From positions 1 to 64,000 of the forward strand of contig JASAND010031938.1 of the NCBI GenBank assembly GCA_030248195.1: a stretch of 64,000 nt of DNA. Reading direction: 5' to 3'. This DNA is from Trissonchulus latispiculum (taxonomy: Eukaryota; Nematoda; Enoplea; Enoplida; Ironidae). Both the position numbers and the translations under genes were made by a program. This document shows, piece after piece, positions 1-12,078 of the stretch (its first letter is position 1; each line of letters begins with the position of its first letter). Under the pieces are notes generated by a model that saw nothing but the letters and a program-made list of their open reading frames with translations, ran no database searches and was not told where the DNA came from.

Positions 1-544
1 AATGTGACCGTGTACAAAACAATTTTAAGACAAAATACCCAACCCTTCCAACCAACCTCTAACCTTGATGTCCTGATCATCGGCTTCTCCAGATTTGGGT
101 GGAATTTGGATTCAATCGAAAGTGACCGAAAATGTTGGAACTTCCCTCCCTTTTATATTGTCAAAACTAATTTGCATATTACGAAAATGTCGATTTTCTA
201 ATTTGCATATTTGTTCCGAAATTCGTAGACTTTTGCAAACAAGGAAATTTCCACAGAAGCAACGACACCAGCCTGGCCACACCTCAGCGCCAACAATGAT
301 TCACATGGCGCAAAGAAGCTACAGAAATCGCACCTGTAAATGTGAACCAGTGTAATTTTTCCAGTGCTCGTTAGGTGTTGAAATTCCAGAAATTGAAATT
401 AAGACATGATTGATCTGCATCTCATAGTGACAAATAAAAATCGCGTTAAAGTGTCAGTCAACACGTTATACTGTAATAGTATGCAATGTAGGCTTACAAA
501 TACAGTTGTTCCAAACAAGATAAATGCTTTTCTCTGCTTATTGC
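1..544. other. No gene recognised
   Basis: AT-rich sequence left of the first transposon. Only short open frames occur, with no splice-flanked or family-like peptide. I see no repeat shared with the rest of the window. Confidence 0.5.
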
Positions 545-1668
545 TTAAGCCCGGTTCATACTTGTCTCTATGTCTCTGTCTCTGAGTCTCTACACTGATA
601 GAGACAAGACGTACATATTTAAAAGGACAAAAGGACAGAGACTCGGTCACGTGACAACAAATGTAATGAAATTACTATTTGTGTCACTGTAGTCACTGTA
701 ATGGTTTTACTCAATAAAAAGGTGTTTTGCGTCCTTACAGTCTCACCCAGCAACCAGGAATAGGTTAACAAAGTAGCACTAAACGGCCTAACTAAAGATG
801 AATCTAGACCCTACAGGAAAGCTAATTGAAAGAGAAGAATTCTGCAGCTATTAATCGGTTCTCATTGAAGATCTCATGGCCAGTCCAGTATTTTATGTCA
901 CGTAATCACGTGTAAAAAGGATTCGTGCCAGTAATCGCCATGTATTGCCTATACCTGTCTATGTGTCTGTCAGAACTGCCAGGATTGCCTTATAACCGTT
1001 ACAATTCAATTAATTAATAGGGCTTAACTAGTGTGTATTAACCGTGTTCATGCGGCCGTATTGAGGCCCTTGAACTACATTATTCAATGGGTTCAATAAA
1101 CGCGAAAACCACTTAATATTTGTGTGTTTAACAAGATCATCTCAACTCTTAGTGCAAGAATTCGAACCTTTGACCTTTTACCCTTACTATACGTGTGTGG
1201 GATGGCCGTATTGAGGCCTCCCACTATTGCGTAAACCCCTATTACGTCAGCATTGTCAAAGGGTGGTCGTATTTGAGACCCCCTTAATTCCCCTGTCTTT
1301 GCCATCCTTACGTCAGCATTACATAATGGCCAATCTCGGCATAATTCCGCTTTAAATAACAAGAAAACACATTGTAATTCACTTTACTACAACAATTACA
1401 TAACATTCAAGAGCATATACACTATTACAACTGGTTCTTCTTTTAATTCCTGAAACAACAAAAAAGTACAAATTAATTACACAATTACAAATCCTACGTA
1501 TTAATGTTGTTTCCATTTTATTAAGGACTTTTTAACTCCTCCTTTTTTTCTTTCCTTTCACGGGTCGGCCTTCTATCTTTGGCCGCCCGTCTGTTTGTCT
1601 GGAGAGCAAGGAAAGACCTTACGTGAACGAATACCATTCATGCATTCATTCAGGTAAGTTCCGTAATA

Positions 1669-4600
1669 GTGACCTCATAGAGGTCACAGCTGACTTCCCC
1701 TATACAAGGCTGAATCCAGCCTTGCACTACTCAGTACACAAACGTGGGTAGGAAATAGGTACAAAGGGGGCTAGCCCCCCTCAACAAACAATAAAAGTAG
1801 GTAATAAAGTTAGTTACATAGGTACCTATTAGTTCTACGTAGTTTAATATTGTTAGTTTTGACTTAGGTAATTGGTGTTATTACGTAAGGTATTAGGTTT
1901 TAATTTTAGGTTCCTACTGGACCAAAAGGGTGTGTCTCCTTTGCTTTCTAATAAGCAGAGGCGATCTTTTAAAGCGACCGCTGGAGGACCAAACTTTGAA
2001 AATATTGGAGCTTTTGTTTATTTCAAATTGATGAGCTCCAGCCGTGACCCATAAAACTTGATACCAAAAATTCGGCCTTTGGCCATCCATCTTTTCAAAT
2101 TAGGGGTCACTTGTCCTCATCAATTCCAGGGTCCTCCAGCCGTCAGACGCGCCTGTGGGCTGCCGTAGGTCACGACTCGGCAGCCCAATAGAAAAACGTG
2201 ATCACGCCCTAACAGCCAATCAGCTGTTAGAAGCTACAAGGCCAACCCCCTGATGGGGCCTCGACTGAAATCATCAGTTTTCAGTCAGTGCTTGGCTGAC
2301 AGTCGGGGAGAGAGGTCGGTCTCTCTCCCCTTAGAAACTTTAGTACTTATTTTAGCCCCCATTTTGTCCATATGCATCCGGGAGAGATGTGTTCTGCGCC
2401 AATTATACGGAGGCCTGAACTTAAGCATCTCCCTCCTTCCCCCCTTTCCCCGTAGGGTATTATATTTTAGGTACTGCCAGCCAGGCACTCACGATCTGGC
2501 CGCCCCCGTGAGCCCATACGTCTACGGACGGCTCACGGGGTGCATTGCTTCTGACCAAGGGGACCCTTATGCCTGAGAGGCGGTCCCCGGGTCCCTCCGC
2601 TTCAGCTACTTCCCGAGGTCTTCGGACCCCGGAATACCATTTTGTGCTATTTTTTCGGGCCCAGTGCCCTTTATTTTTTGTATTTCTTGTGAGGGTGTGG
2701 GTCTTTCGCCCCACCCTCTGGGATATTATTATTGGGATTTATATTTTTCTCTAGTGGTTTGCGAGCAGTCGAACCTCGCAAACCACACATGTCAAAAGAG
2801 GTTTTAAACCATCATTTTTTCTTTTTCTGCACCCTTCTGAAAAGGGACCTTTTTGGCCATATTTCTGGGTAAAGATTTTCAAGTTTACCTCTTCAAACCA
2901 CCTTAAAACTGTCAATTTTTATCCTTTCTAACACTCTCAGTTTTCCGTCCCAAAACCCAGGTTAAAACCCTAAAATCAACATAAAATTGGGTAGTTAGCT
3001 CTAAGGGAGGACCCTTACCTACCCACCTTGAGGAAGGGGAGTTAGGCCACTCCCCGGGAGTAGGTTCTTTAGGTTAGGAACCCCTTTATCCCCACAGCCG
3101 GCAACCAGAGTTGCCGGCCATGCTTTTTCACTGCATTCAAAAATCAACTGTCATAACCATGTTCTGTTTTTTAACCATTGCCGGCCTATAATATGAGGAT
3201 TCCTAAAACACTCTAAAAACAGAAATCTATCTTTTAAATGGTGTTTAGCTTATTAATTATCAAGACTTTAACAGGGGAATAATGGCCCCCCTTTAATGAA
3301 AGCTGTCCTTAGCCTATTTTTTTGTAATAATTGCTAAAACAACAATTATTGTCCCCCACTGGCTTTTACACAACGCAAAAAGAAAACATACGGGCGATCA
3401 CGTGGGAATGGCCATTTCTGGGCCATTCCCGAAATATAACGCACACTCACGCATTTATAGCTATTAGTAGGAATTAGTTAGGCTAGTATTCCGGGAATTA
3501 GCCCCACAGTAGCATTGTTGTTAGGATCATAATTTGCATTGTCTTGTATAAATGCGGCTCCTCACGTAAACCCCTCCAGTTGAGGTTGTGAGTGAAGCCA
3601 AGTATGCGTGAGGTGTGAATGTTACGGAAATGCGTCTGAATAATTGTGTGAGTAATTGTGAACGTGTGACTGAAATGGTATGTGTGAATTTGTATAGGCA
3701 CGACCGTATGCCAGTGTTTACCGTTTGGATGAGTGTGTGAAAGTAATATGCCTGAGTCTGTATGAATGAGGTTTATGTTTGCCGCGTGATTACAATAGTA
3801 TGAATGGGACTGCTCATGTAAACCCCTCGCGGAGGTCTTGAGTGTAGTCCGTAGGGAAATAGTTAGTTAAGCTTTAATATTAGGTAGTAATTAATCAATA
3901 ATAAGCAGAACATATATTGTAAGTAGTTAGTTTATGTTAACAGGTTAGGTATAGACAAAATGGTTAGTCCTGTGTTAATTAGCATTAGTAATTACAGTTA
4001 GTATTAGTCGTTACAGTTAGTAGTTGCAATGTTAGTAGGACTGTTAGTATCAGTTAGTGTGTGTTAGTCGTGTGCTGTCCGGTTATAGATTGACCTCAGA
4101 GGCCCGCGTAAGTCACCTTATCTTATGTGCGGAGCCTCTGCAAGAAAAGGGTCAATCTACAGTTGTTCAGTTAAGGTTCTAGGCCCGATTCGACCTTTCC
4201 GGACATACCCGACACTCTTCCAGCCTGTATTTGTCATTGTCCCTTTTAGAGACGGACCTCTTCTCAAAATTCAGTTATTCTGGGCAGTCAATTACACGGA
4301 GACGCCAGAGCAAAGCCAACCTCGCTCCCACCCGATTCGGATTATATAAGGTGTTAATTAGCATATCTTGTGTGTGTGGTCCCAAGAGCTACTGTACGGG
4401 ACAGAGTCACAGTAGAGGCTAGATAAGAGCCTGAGAGTTGAGTTGAGAAAAGCACATAGGGTACCGGTTAATCAACCCAAACCAGCACTAGAGTGGGTTT
4501 ATACCTGAAGATAGTGCTGTAACGACCCCGAAACCGGATAACCAGCCCTAGTCGCGAAAGAACCAGTCAAAACCAGCAGAAAGGCAATTCTGGCAGACAG

Positions 4601-4971
4601 TATCTCGTATTACTGTTAACTGCAAAACCATAACTGCAGTGATCTATTGTCTGCTGGAATTTGGTAAACCTGTTTGTTCATTTTGTAATAATAAATAATC
4701 ATTCTTTTCAGCTGCTTCGGCTTTCGCGTACTTTTCAGAGATCCCCAACTTTATCCGTATTGAGGTTAGAGTTGCAACTACAGTTGCCCATTGAGACTAT
4801 AAATCCCTATTCCCCGGCTTCAAACGAACTCACCCAGGTCGACCCCATTTTAGGTCAGCCATTGGGCCCTGGTTGTCAGAACACTACTACAGCCAGGGCG
4901 ACAATCTACGCAAAGGTCTCTCTTTGCGTGCCGACTTTTGCCAGTGTACCAGATTCTGATCAGATCTGGTC
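1669..4971. other. Cluster of perfect short stem-loops inside the 5.25-kb element
   Basis: Perfect inverted repeats seen directly: 1669-1687 (8-bp stem, 3-nt loop), 1705-1724 (8 bp, 4 nt), 1766-1779 (5 bp), 2305-2330 (10 bp, 6 nt), 2504-2540 (11 bp, 15 nt), 2754-2786 (12 bp, 9 nt), 3036-3055 (7 bp), 3097-3118 (8 bp, 6 nt), 3404-3430 (10 bp, 7 nt), 4867-4898 (6 bp), 4908-4929 (8 bp) and 4948-4970 (7 bp or more). Stem sequences differ from one another, so this is not one repeated hairpin. No long reading frame overlaps them. Their function is unknown; they could belong to a structured non-coding RNA or to DNA cruciforms. Confidence 0.7.
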
Positions 4972-5103
4972 TAGCCTAGCCTATTCTAGCCTAAAGGAGC
5001 CCTAACCGACTAAGTACGACCCCTAACAACCACAAAGATTTATTAGAGATCACTACCCACATCAAATCAAGGAAATCCCAGGAAGATTTGACAGAGTCTA
5101 TTA

Positions 5104-5408
5104 GGAACTGTCTCAAAATTAAAATCGCATAATGCGATTTTCTGAAACGTTTCCTCTCCCTGCATAAATACGATTTCTTATGCTTTTGTTTTGTTACCAG
5201 TTTGACTTGTCCATTTTTTACTTACAGCAAAAACTATGACAAACAGCTTTAGCTTTTGAATTTTGTTACAAAAGCTTCAAAAGAAAATACCATGATGACG
5301 TTACTGCAGTTTTTACTGGATGCAAAAAACAAATCGCATATACGATTTCTAAAACGTATTTTCACTAAAAAATGCGATTTATTTCAACTTGAATTTTGAG
5401 GCAGTTCC
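5104..5408. mobile_element. 305-bp miniature inverted-repeat element, TTA target duplication
   Basis: Ends are GGAACTGTCTCAAAATT and AATTTTGAGGCAGTTCC, flanked by TTA at 5101-5103 and 5409-5411. Several AAATCGCAT / ATGCGATTT inverted motifs lie inside. There is no coding capacity. The TTA duplication suggests mobilisation by a PIF/Harbinger transposase. It is nested in the larger element at 548-5800. Confidence 0.7.
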
Positions 5409-5803
5409 TTACACAAATTTAAATTTCATTGGTTACTTGGTGTAGTTAAAAACGAACGACATATTTTAAATTGGAACAATACAATATCATTTTTGTTGTC
5501 TGGTTAACAGCTAACGTTATATTATATGGAAAACTTATTTTCAAATTGGATATAGATGCAGCTACTTTTAGGTATTCAGGTAACAGAGACCTTTCACGTG
5601 ATATCATTCGTTATTCTGATTGGCTGTCTCTTAAAGACAGGCAGAAAGGTTGAGCATTGTTCAACTTCGCTTAGAGGCTCTTAAGGACAGCTTAGAGACA
5701 AAAGGACAAAAGGACAGAGACAGGTATGAATCGGCCAGAGACAGAGACATAGAGACAGAGACCTAGAGACAGAGACTTGGAGACAAGTATGAACCGGGCT
5801 TTA

Positions 5804-8329
5804 GTGGAATTGTAGTCCAAGTGGCTTCAAGCACAGCTTATAACTCCCTCAGCGAAGGTAGCTCCAAGTTATTTAGCTCCAATGTGCAATATATTTGCTC
5901 ATTCTACGTAAGTTTCTTAAGTTATTTGGTTTGAGCAAGCAGAATACCACAGGTTCGAGTCCTAACAGGATGTCAATCAAGTACGCACTTGCAAGACTAC
6001 TGCTGGCTTATATGGCTTATATGCTGATTTTGTAGCATACTGGTGATTGTGGTAACTTGATCTGTCAAGATCTTGTAGTAGTTAGTTAGTACTTAGTGTT
6101 CGGGTTTAGAACGAAATGAGGTGCACGAAAGCTTGTCATGGAAAGTTAATAAATCAGTTTTTGACTTATTATCCATCCTGCGTAGCAGGGCTGATTGCGT
6201 CAGACGGGATATCTACTGTGAAGTTTGACTATACGAAAATAAGTATAAACTATTGTCTCCTTGATTCCTAAATAAAGCTTACAAGTGATCGACCGATGGT
6301 GTGCGATGTCGGAGAGATATGCGATCCTGACTAACTATGAAGTAAGGAAGAGATTACAACGGTTTATTGGCAATTCTAAAGCTGGAATTCCTCCAACCGA
6401 CGTACACAACTTAACCCAACTCGAATTCAACTGCAACTAACTCTAATTCACCCCAAAATGGTCGACGTCAACTAATAGCTAAGTAACCTACAAATTTGGT
6501 CAAGAGAAAGAAGAAAGATTAAGTGTTTGTCAAAATTTGTCACTAAATTCACTTAGCTTAGCTTAGCATCGCAAGAATAATTTATATCTTCCCTGCCGGT
6601 GCTAGGTTAACACTATTAACGTCCATGCTCAACACTGTAGATGGCTAATTAGAGTTATACACACACGGAAAAAGCCAGGTCTTTTCAGGTCCACTCAGGA
6701 AAATTAAGTATCCATCTTTACCAACGAACAGACGACTGCAATAACCAAACTGACTGGCCAACTGCCAACCGCCATCTGTACAGTTGTGGTCGTTGAACTA
6801 TTGAACTATTGAATAAACAAAATTCTGGCGACGATGTATGGTTCTAAGCGGTGTGCGATGCTCAAATTCTCCAGCCTAACCAACAAACCTAGCTAAGCTT
6901 ATGAAAAAGAGAACAGGATTCACTTCAACTGTTTCAAAATAACAAACCAATTCTAAAATAAGCACAAAACTCAACTACTAACTAAATTATTCCGCCTTCA
7001 CTAAACTTGACGAGTACTAGGAAGAAATTCGTTCCCTACAGATTGGAACAAAAGAGAACAAACCGACCAAACCTGTACTTACCGCAACCAACATTAAATT
7101 TTCGGCTGACTGTCTCAAACATAAACCATTGCAATATGGTCCAACCAAGCCGGTTCAAAAATGCTGGACCAATGGTCAATGATTTGGCAGCCAAGCCAAT
7201 TGGCCCAGAAATCCTGTACCAACGGTCAATGATTCGGCTGCCAAAAAGTTGGCCCAGAAATCCTGAACCGACAGTCAATGATGATTTTGTTAAAAACTAG
7301 CAATTACGATCTGCAACTCTTCCTAAATTTTATGCAAATGATGCAAACATTGATGCTAACTTTGTTACTGTTGGGTAAGTACGCTGGCCTTGAAGAAATC
7401 ATTGTTGTTTAGATAGCTAGATAGGAATCTAATTCAGTGTTGTGGAAACGTCGTTGCGACTAGTCGGCCTATTGAACCTCTTGGACTTTGCCTTTATTTT
7501 ATGTCCTTATGATCCGCCAGTAAATCCGTAAGTTTCCCATTATTAAATCATGGCCTTCATCAATTCTTTTAGGGATTAGTTAGGGTTTATTAATTGAATT
7601 CATGAGCGATTTGCACCCTTGAGGGCGACAACTAAGCCTGCAATCGATTCGCCTGCCAAATATCGGCTTAGTTATCGGGCAGTAAGCCGGTAGTTGATAA
7701 TTTTGCTGACAAATTAGCCGCGCCGTCCAACACCTAACAGCCTATCTGGAGGGCACTGTCAGGCTGGAACGAAATTTAAATGTTCTACTTGGAATTATTG
7801 TGTGTAGCCGAGGCACAGATAATAATAATAATAATAATAATACCGAGAAGATTTAGCGGATGCTTAGATCTAGATAGATGTATTCTAATAATGCTTCCCT
7901 CCTCATACACAAAACAGGCTGCACATTGTGGATTAAATGATTAAAGAAAAATATAAAAACTCTTTCTAGCTTGTTTAGGTTGTTTGCTTTTTATCTGATT
8001 GGAGTGAATATGAGCTTGCTGTTCTGGATCGCTTTATATTTGAACATCAGAGTAGGCGTTTTAACAGACAGCCTGCATTGTCTCCACATTTGCAAAGATC
8101 ACCCGCTGGGATCTAATTTACAGGGGTACACAAGCATAATACGTGCTGGATGGTTCCAGTTGAACTGCAATCTTGTATTGCAAGACATAGGGACAGTCTT
8201 GCTGATCAAATTTCATAAGTCATTTTGTATATATTTAGCAAGCTTTATGTAACATTTGAGTAACAGTGTAGCATATGTCACATGAAGATTCCATGTCCTG
8301 ATCCAATTAAAGCCGTCGCTTAATATAAT
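5804..8329. other. No gene recognised; small repeats only
   Basis: Contains a roughly 57-bp unit repeated about twice at 7167-7280 (CAATGATT..GGC..CCAAGCC..GGCCCAGAAATCCTG) and an (AAT)n microsatellite at about 7818-7842. Open frames are short and unlike any family I know. Nothing else is supported. Confidence 0.5.
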
Positions 8330-8480
8330 TTAAGGGGGAGGGTCGCCGGGTACCGAATGCTATAGTCACTGATATCACTCATTTTCGGCAAAAATACACC
8401 CCGTGTGTCCAAAAACAAAACTAATTTTTAGAGCCCAGCGTCATTCCAGTTAAGAGGTATTGCAGTTTAAATCCTACAGT
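8330..8480. mobile_element. End fragment of a G-rich TTAA-type element
   Basis: Begins TTAAGGGGGAGGGTCGCC, followed by GGTACC, TATAGTCAC and a CTCATTTT block. These match, in the same order, the inverted right end of the complete element at 21012-22248. Only this end is recognisable; where the copy stops is unclear. Confidence 0.6.
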
Positions 8481-8879
8481 TTATTATTTACGTGAGTAAA
8501 CCTTGCTGTAAAGTAAACCACGCGAGTAAACAACACATAGAATGACAAATAATACATTCATTAAATCCTCTGATGTCTGATACGAAAATGTGTGTGCAAA
8601 ATCTGCAAGGCCTCCAGTGTACCAAATATACGTCGTAACCTAATAACCAAAACCAATGATTTTCGGAATCCTTGCAGCGAAACGAACTTTTTCATACAAT
8701 TTAAAATCTTTTAAAATTTTAAAAATTTTAAAATATTGGTTTTTTGGGGAATTTTCTTGGACCGTTCAAGCTAGTTAGCTCATTCTTTCAGAAAACTTTT
8801 CCCATCCGAAGATGCATCGATTGACACAAGACCGAAAAAAATCGGCGGAGAAATTGGCATTTTATTCCAAAAATCTGTT

Positions 8880-9110
8880 TTTCCATTTTCTTTGATGTTT
8901 GCCGTTTTGACTAATTATTAATCACGACTCGGTCAACGGAAAATTTTTTCGATTAGATTTTCAGGACCGCCTAGGCGTCCGCTTTATTATTGGTGGTATT
9001 TCAAATTTTGATAGTAGATTTTTTGAAAAAGACCACTTTTTGACCAAAACTTTTGGCAAAGCAAATTAACAAAAGTGAGTAAAAATTACTTAATCATAAA
9101 ATTACATGCA
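8880..9110 (+). repeat. Diverged copy of the left arm of the 57.9-58.9 kb palindrome
   Basis: Shares the block ATTTTCAGGACCGCCTAGGC, the CACTTTTTGACC block and the final TTACTTAATCATAAAATT block with 58060-58310, in the same order and orientation. It is a single arm here, not a palindrome. Confidence 0.7.
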
Positions 9111-9373
9111 TACCGCAAACGTAACAGTTGGGCGGCGACAGTTCGTCAGTGCTTGATACTACTGTGGACTCCGTATCTGGCGAGCTGCAAGGATTGCTTC
9201 GAGATCTTCATCGTTGCAAACCTCCAAAAATGGTTGTGGAGGGAGTTGTGTGGCTGTCAGTCCAATACAAGGAGGCCGCCTAAAAAACTTTATACCGACG
9301 GCTGACCACCGCTTGCTCGCGTTGTCTAGTTGCCACTTGGTCAACTTTGATGTTGCTTCTCTGTTACTTCTTT

Positions 9374-9985
9374 CTACACTTCCTTGGATCTTGCATCTTT
9401 TTCTTCAGTAGCTAGTTTCATTTGGAGACAGAGGATTTGCAGTTCTTTGTTAGCTTCAGTCGTGAACTCGCGTCCACGATCAAAGTGTAGAATTCTGGGG
9501 CAGCCGAGAATGCAGAAGACAGAAACTAGCTTAGTAGCTACCTCTGGCGCCCTTTTCGATTTTAAGGCTTCCAAGCACAATGTATTCTCTAAAATGATCT
9601 TGAATATTCAAGATCCAGCAATACTGTCTATCAGGAAAAGGCTTCATATCTATCAGATCATTTTGGAACTTTGACAGAAACTCAGCTAATTTTATTCGCT
9701 TCATCACCATCTACTTCTTGGCAGCCTGAGCTTTGTTTTACTCACATCTTACGCAAAGGTTGATGCAAACTTGAGCTATTTGTCTGCATATATTAGACTA
9801 CTTTCCGTTTAAATGTACCTTGTATTTTGGACATCCCCGAGCATTTGTACCCTGTACATTTGTACCTAGCAGGTCTTCCGTTCTGACAAAGCACAAAACT
9901 CGATCTTCCTCCTTGGATCGCTTCTTCACCAGAAATGTTTTATCGGCAATTGTAACAGTGCCATGTCGACGGAGTACGTAACATT
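9374..9985 (-). pseudogene. Decayed retrotransposon-type integrase
   Basis: Read on the minus strand, about 9840-9975 encodes a stretch like the region before the zinc-binding domain of Ty3/Gypsy- and KRBA2-type integrases (RRHGTVTIADKTFLVKK, then VLCFVRTEDLLG). At about 9590-9610 the first catalytic aspartate context IQDHF appears. After a one-base frameshift near 9570 the frame continues EALKSKRAPEV, then CPRILHFDRGREF at about 9460-9500, where DNG is expected and DRG is found. Stops and frameshifts show it is inactive. The catalytic core is cut off after the second motif. It may be a relative of the integrase/Ulp1 element at 18.1-18.9 kb. Confidence 0.6.
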
Positions 9986-10274
9986 CAGTCTGGGTTTTCG
10001 TTTTGTTTTGTGGCTTTCGACAACCTGGGAAAGCAATCTAAACCACTATATTCATCAATCACAAGACTCCACGCGTCCTTTGCAGCACTCATTTCCTTTT
10101 TCAATGAAGGCAATTTCCTATCAACTTGGGACTTTGTGAGCTGCCATTCAAGTAATTAATAAGCGAGTGGGTAAGCGAGGAAGTATCATAATTAACTAAA
10201 CTAGTAGCTACTGTATCAGCTGATGTAAGCTTAAAGGCTATGGTGGTAAGGACGTTGTCCCAGAGTATTTGATC

Positions 10275-11100
10275 CAGGGATGGAAACTGGGTCATGGGTC
10301 ATTGGGTCATGGGTCGTTTGGGTCGCCATTTTTGCTCGGGTCACTGGGTCTTGGGTCACTAGTTTCGTGAAACCTCTGAGTCAGTGTGGGTATGGGTCAA
10401 GCTCCCTGTGGGTCACTTTGGGTCTGGGTCAGTAAAATTTAGTGGGTCATTTTGGGTCTGGGTCACATGGTCTGGCCAAATCTTAAAAGTTCTTTCCGGC
10501 TTCAATTTTTGCGTTAGAAATTTAGCTGATTTTAAAGGAAGACCCATCGTTTCCAAAAAATTTTCGCATCTTCGGAGCGTTCACTAACAATTTTATTAAA
10601 TTTAGTACTCACTGCGCAGAAATCACTAGAGTTAGGTGTGACTTTCAATGCCATTCTATTTGAATGGCTTCACATATATAGTAAAAGCCGCGTACAACTG
10701 AGGACACACTTCTATCGATCATGAAATTTTACAGCGTGAAAAGTTCAGGTCTTATAAGCAAAACGGCCAGCAAAATGTTGCAGTAGCAATTACTTCTTTC
10801 AATTCTATCATTATTGAAAAAGTAATGAAAGACACTAAAAACATTAAACAATTCTTGTTTTAAAAACACTGCGCAAAAGGACAATCAAGTTAGTTTAGGT
10901 CACGTTATCCTATTGGGTCATTTGGGTCTGGGTCACGAAAATTTTTAGGTCAGTTGGGTCTGGGTCACGAAAACGTTTGGGTCATTTGGGTCTGGGTCAC
11001 CAAATTTTAAAATTTTATGGGTCACCTTGGGTCTGGGTCAAGTTTGCGTTTGCGTCGAGTGGGTCATGGGTCACAAAAAGTGACCCGGTTTCCATCCCTG
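10275..11100. mobile_element. 826-bp non-autonomous hAT-type element, GGGTC-rich
   Basis: The termini CAGGGATGGAAACTGGGTCA and its inverse (CCGGTTTCCATCCCTG) are flanked by an exact 8-bp duplication, ATTTGATC, at 10267-10274 and 11101-11108. Terminal CAGGG and an 8-bp duplication are hAT hallmarks. Both flanks of the interior (10300-10460 and 10910-11080) are runs of GGGTCA / TTTGGGTCTGGGTCAC repeats. The middle is AT-rich and non-coding. Confidence 0.85.
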
Positions 11101-11108
11101 ATTTGATC

Positions 11109-11939
11109 ATCTCAATCTTTGAAAATTTCATAAGTATTAATTTTAAGTTAAATCTGAGTTCGACAAACATTGACACAATGGACGTAGACTGCCGTCCGTT
11201 TGACTAAATGGACGGGAACGTTGTCCAATTAGACGCAAGTTCCCATTCATTTAGTAAATTGTGCGGAAACATCGTACAATTAGCTAAATTAGTTAGTTGA
11301 ATTAGTTAAATGGAAGGAAACATCGTCCATTAGTTAATTGGATGGTTTAGCACTTTAGCAGATTGTACTTAACAAATGATATTGTACGTAACAAATGATA
11401 ATATAATTCAATGTAATTGCTAAATTTTAATTAACAAGAGAAAAGACGTTTTCTGAGTCTCTCAAGATTGACTAAATTCTACAGTTATGTACGCAGAATG
11501 CTAAACTGTAGTGATGCATTCCCTTCCATGAGAAAAGTGGTTGTGATCTTTGCTGACTGGAAAAGTTTGAATGTCCGAATTCTATTTTAGCTTTGTGTTT
11601 GTAAATTGTCTGTGTACATCGCGTACATCCGTTTTTTGAAAAAACAAAAAAATCAAAACACAAAGCACTGCTCCAAATTCACTGTGTTTCGTGGTTTGAT
11701 CCAAATCAACACATGCGTTGGTGCGCAGGTTTATCCGCAAATTTGCATAACCGAAAAAACAAAACACAAAACACAAAGCACAAAACACAGACTACAGCTA
11801 AGTCGTAGGTCACGAGGTTTGATTTTTCCAGTCCTCAAGAAACTAAAACCGTAGACAAAAATTTACACAAAGGCCGGCATTCAACATATTAAAAACATAA
11901 AAGACAAAATCAAAATGCAAAAATCAAAATTCAAAACAC
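11109..11939. other. Non-coding, AAAACACA-rich tract
   Basis: No gene is recognised. From about 11640 the sequence is dominated by AAAACACAAAGCACAAAAC-like simple sequence, which has an inverted, diverged counterpart at 13660-13760. Confidence 0.5.
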
Positions 11940-12078
11940 AAAACAAGAAAATCAAGACGCTGTTTGATTGCCTGCTTAGTTTCATAACTAGCAGCTTCCT
12001 TTTTTAGCTATATTTTATTCAGTCTAAAGTTTAAGACTGATGTAATGTAACACGATTGCTTCTAGGAAAAGTGATTTT

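Larger units (their letters stand above)
548..5800. mobile_element. 5.25-kb terminal-inverted-repeat element with TTA target duplication (PIF/Harbinger-like)
   Basis: The left end reads AGCCCGGTTCATACTTGTCT and the right end is its inverse (AGACAAGTATGAACCGGGCT). Both ends are flanked by TTA (545-547 and 5801-5803). Subterminal arrays of GAGACAGAGACA and AAAGGACAAAAGGACAGAGA occur on both sides (about 560-650 and 5690-5790), inverted relative to each other. A 3-bp TTA/TAA duplication is known for PIF/Harbinger transposons, so that assignment is an inference from the duplication. No transposase is visible: no open frame inside exceeds about 115 codons. A smaller element (5104-5408) is nested near the right end, and the centre is hairpin-rich. 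It is probably non-autonomous, or a carrier of captured DNA. Confidence 0.65.

Noticed and set aside
2253..2576. 107-codon open frame inside the hairpin region
   Set aside because: Overlaps a 10-bp and an 11-bp perfect hairpin, has no recognisable domain, and the opposite strand is also open nearby; treated as chance.
4335..4700. Possible LTR promoter (TATATAAGG at about 4343, AATAAATAATC downstream)
   Set aside because: No second copy of the flanking sequence, no primer-binding site and no retroelement protein nearby, so an LTR cannot be supported.
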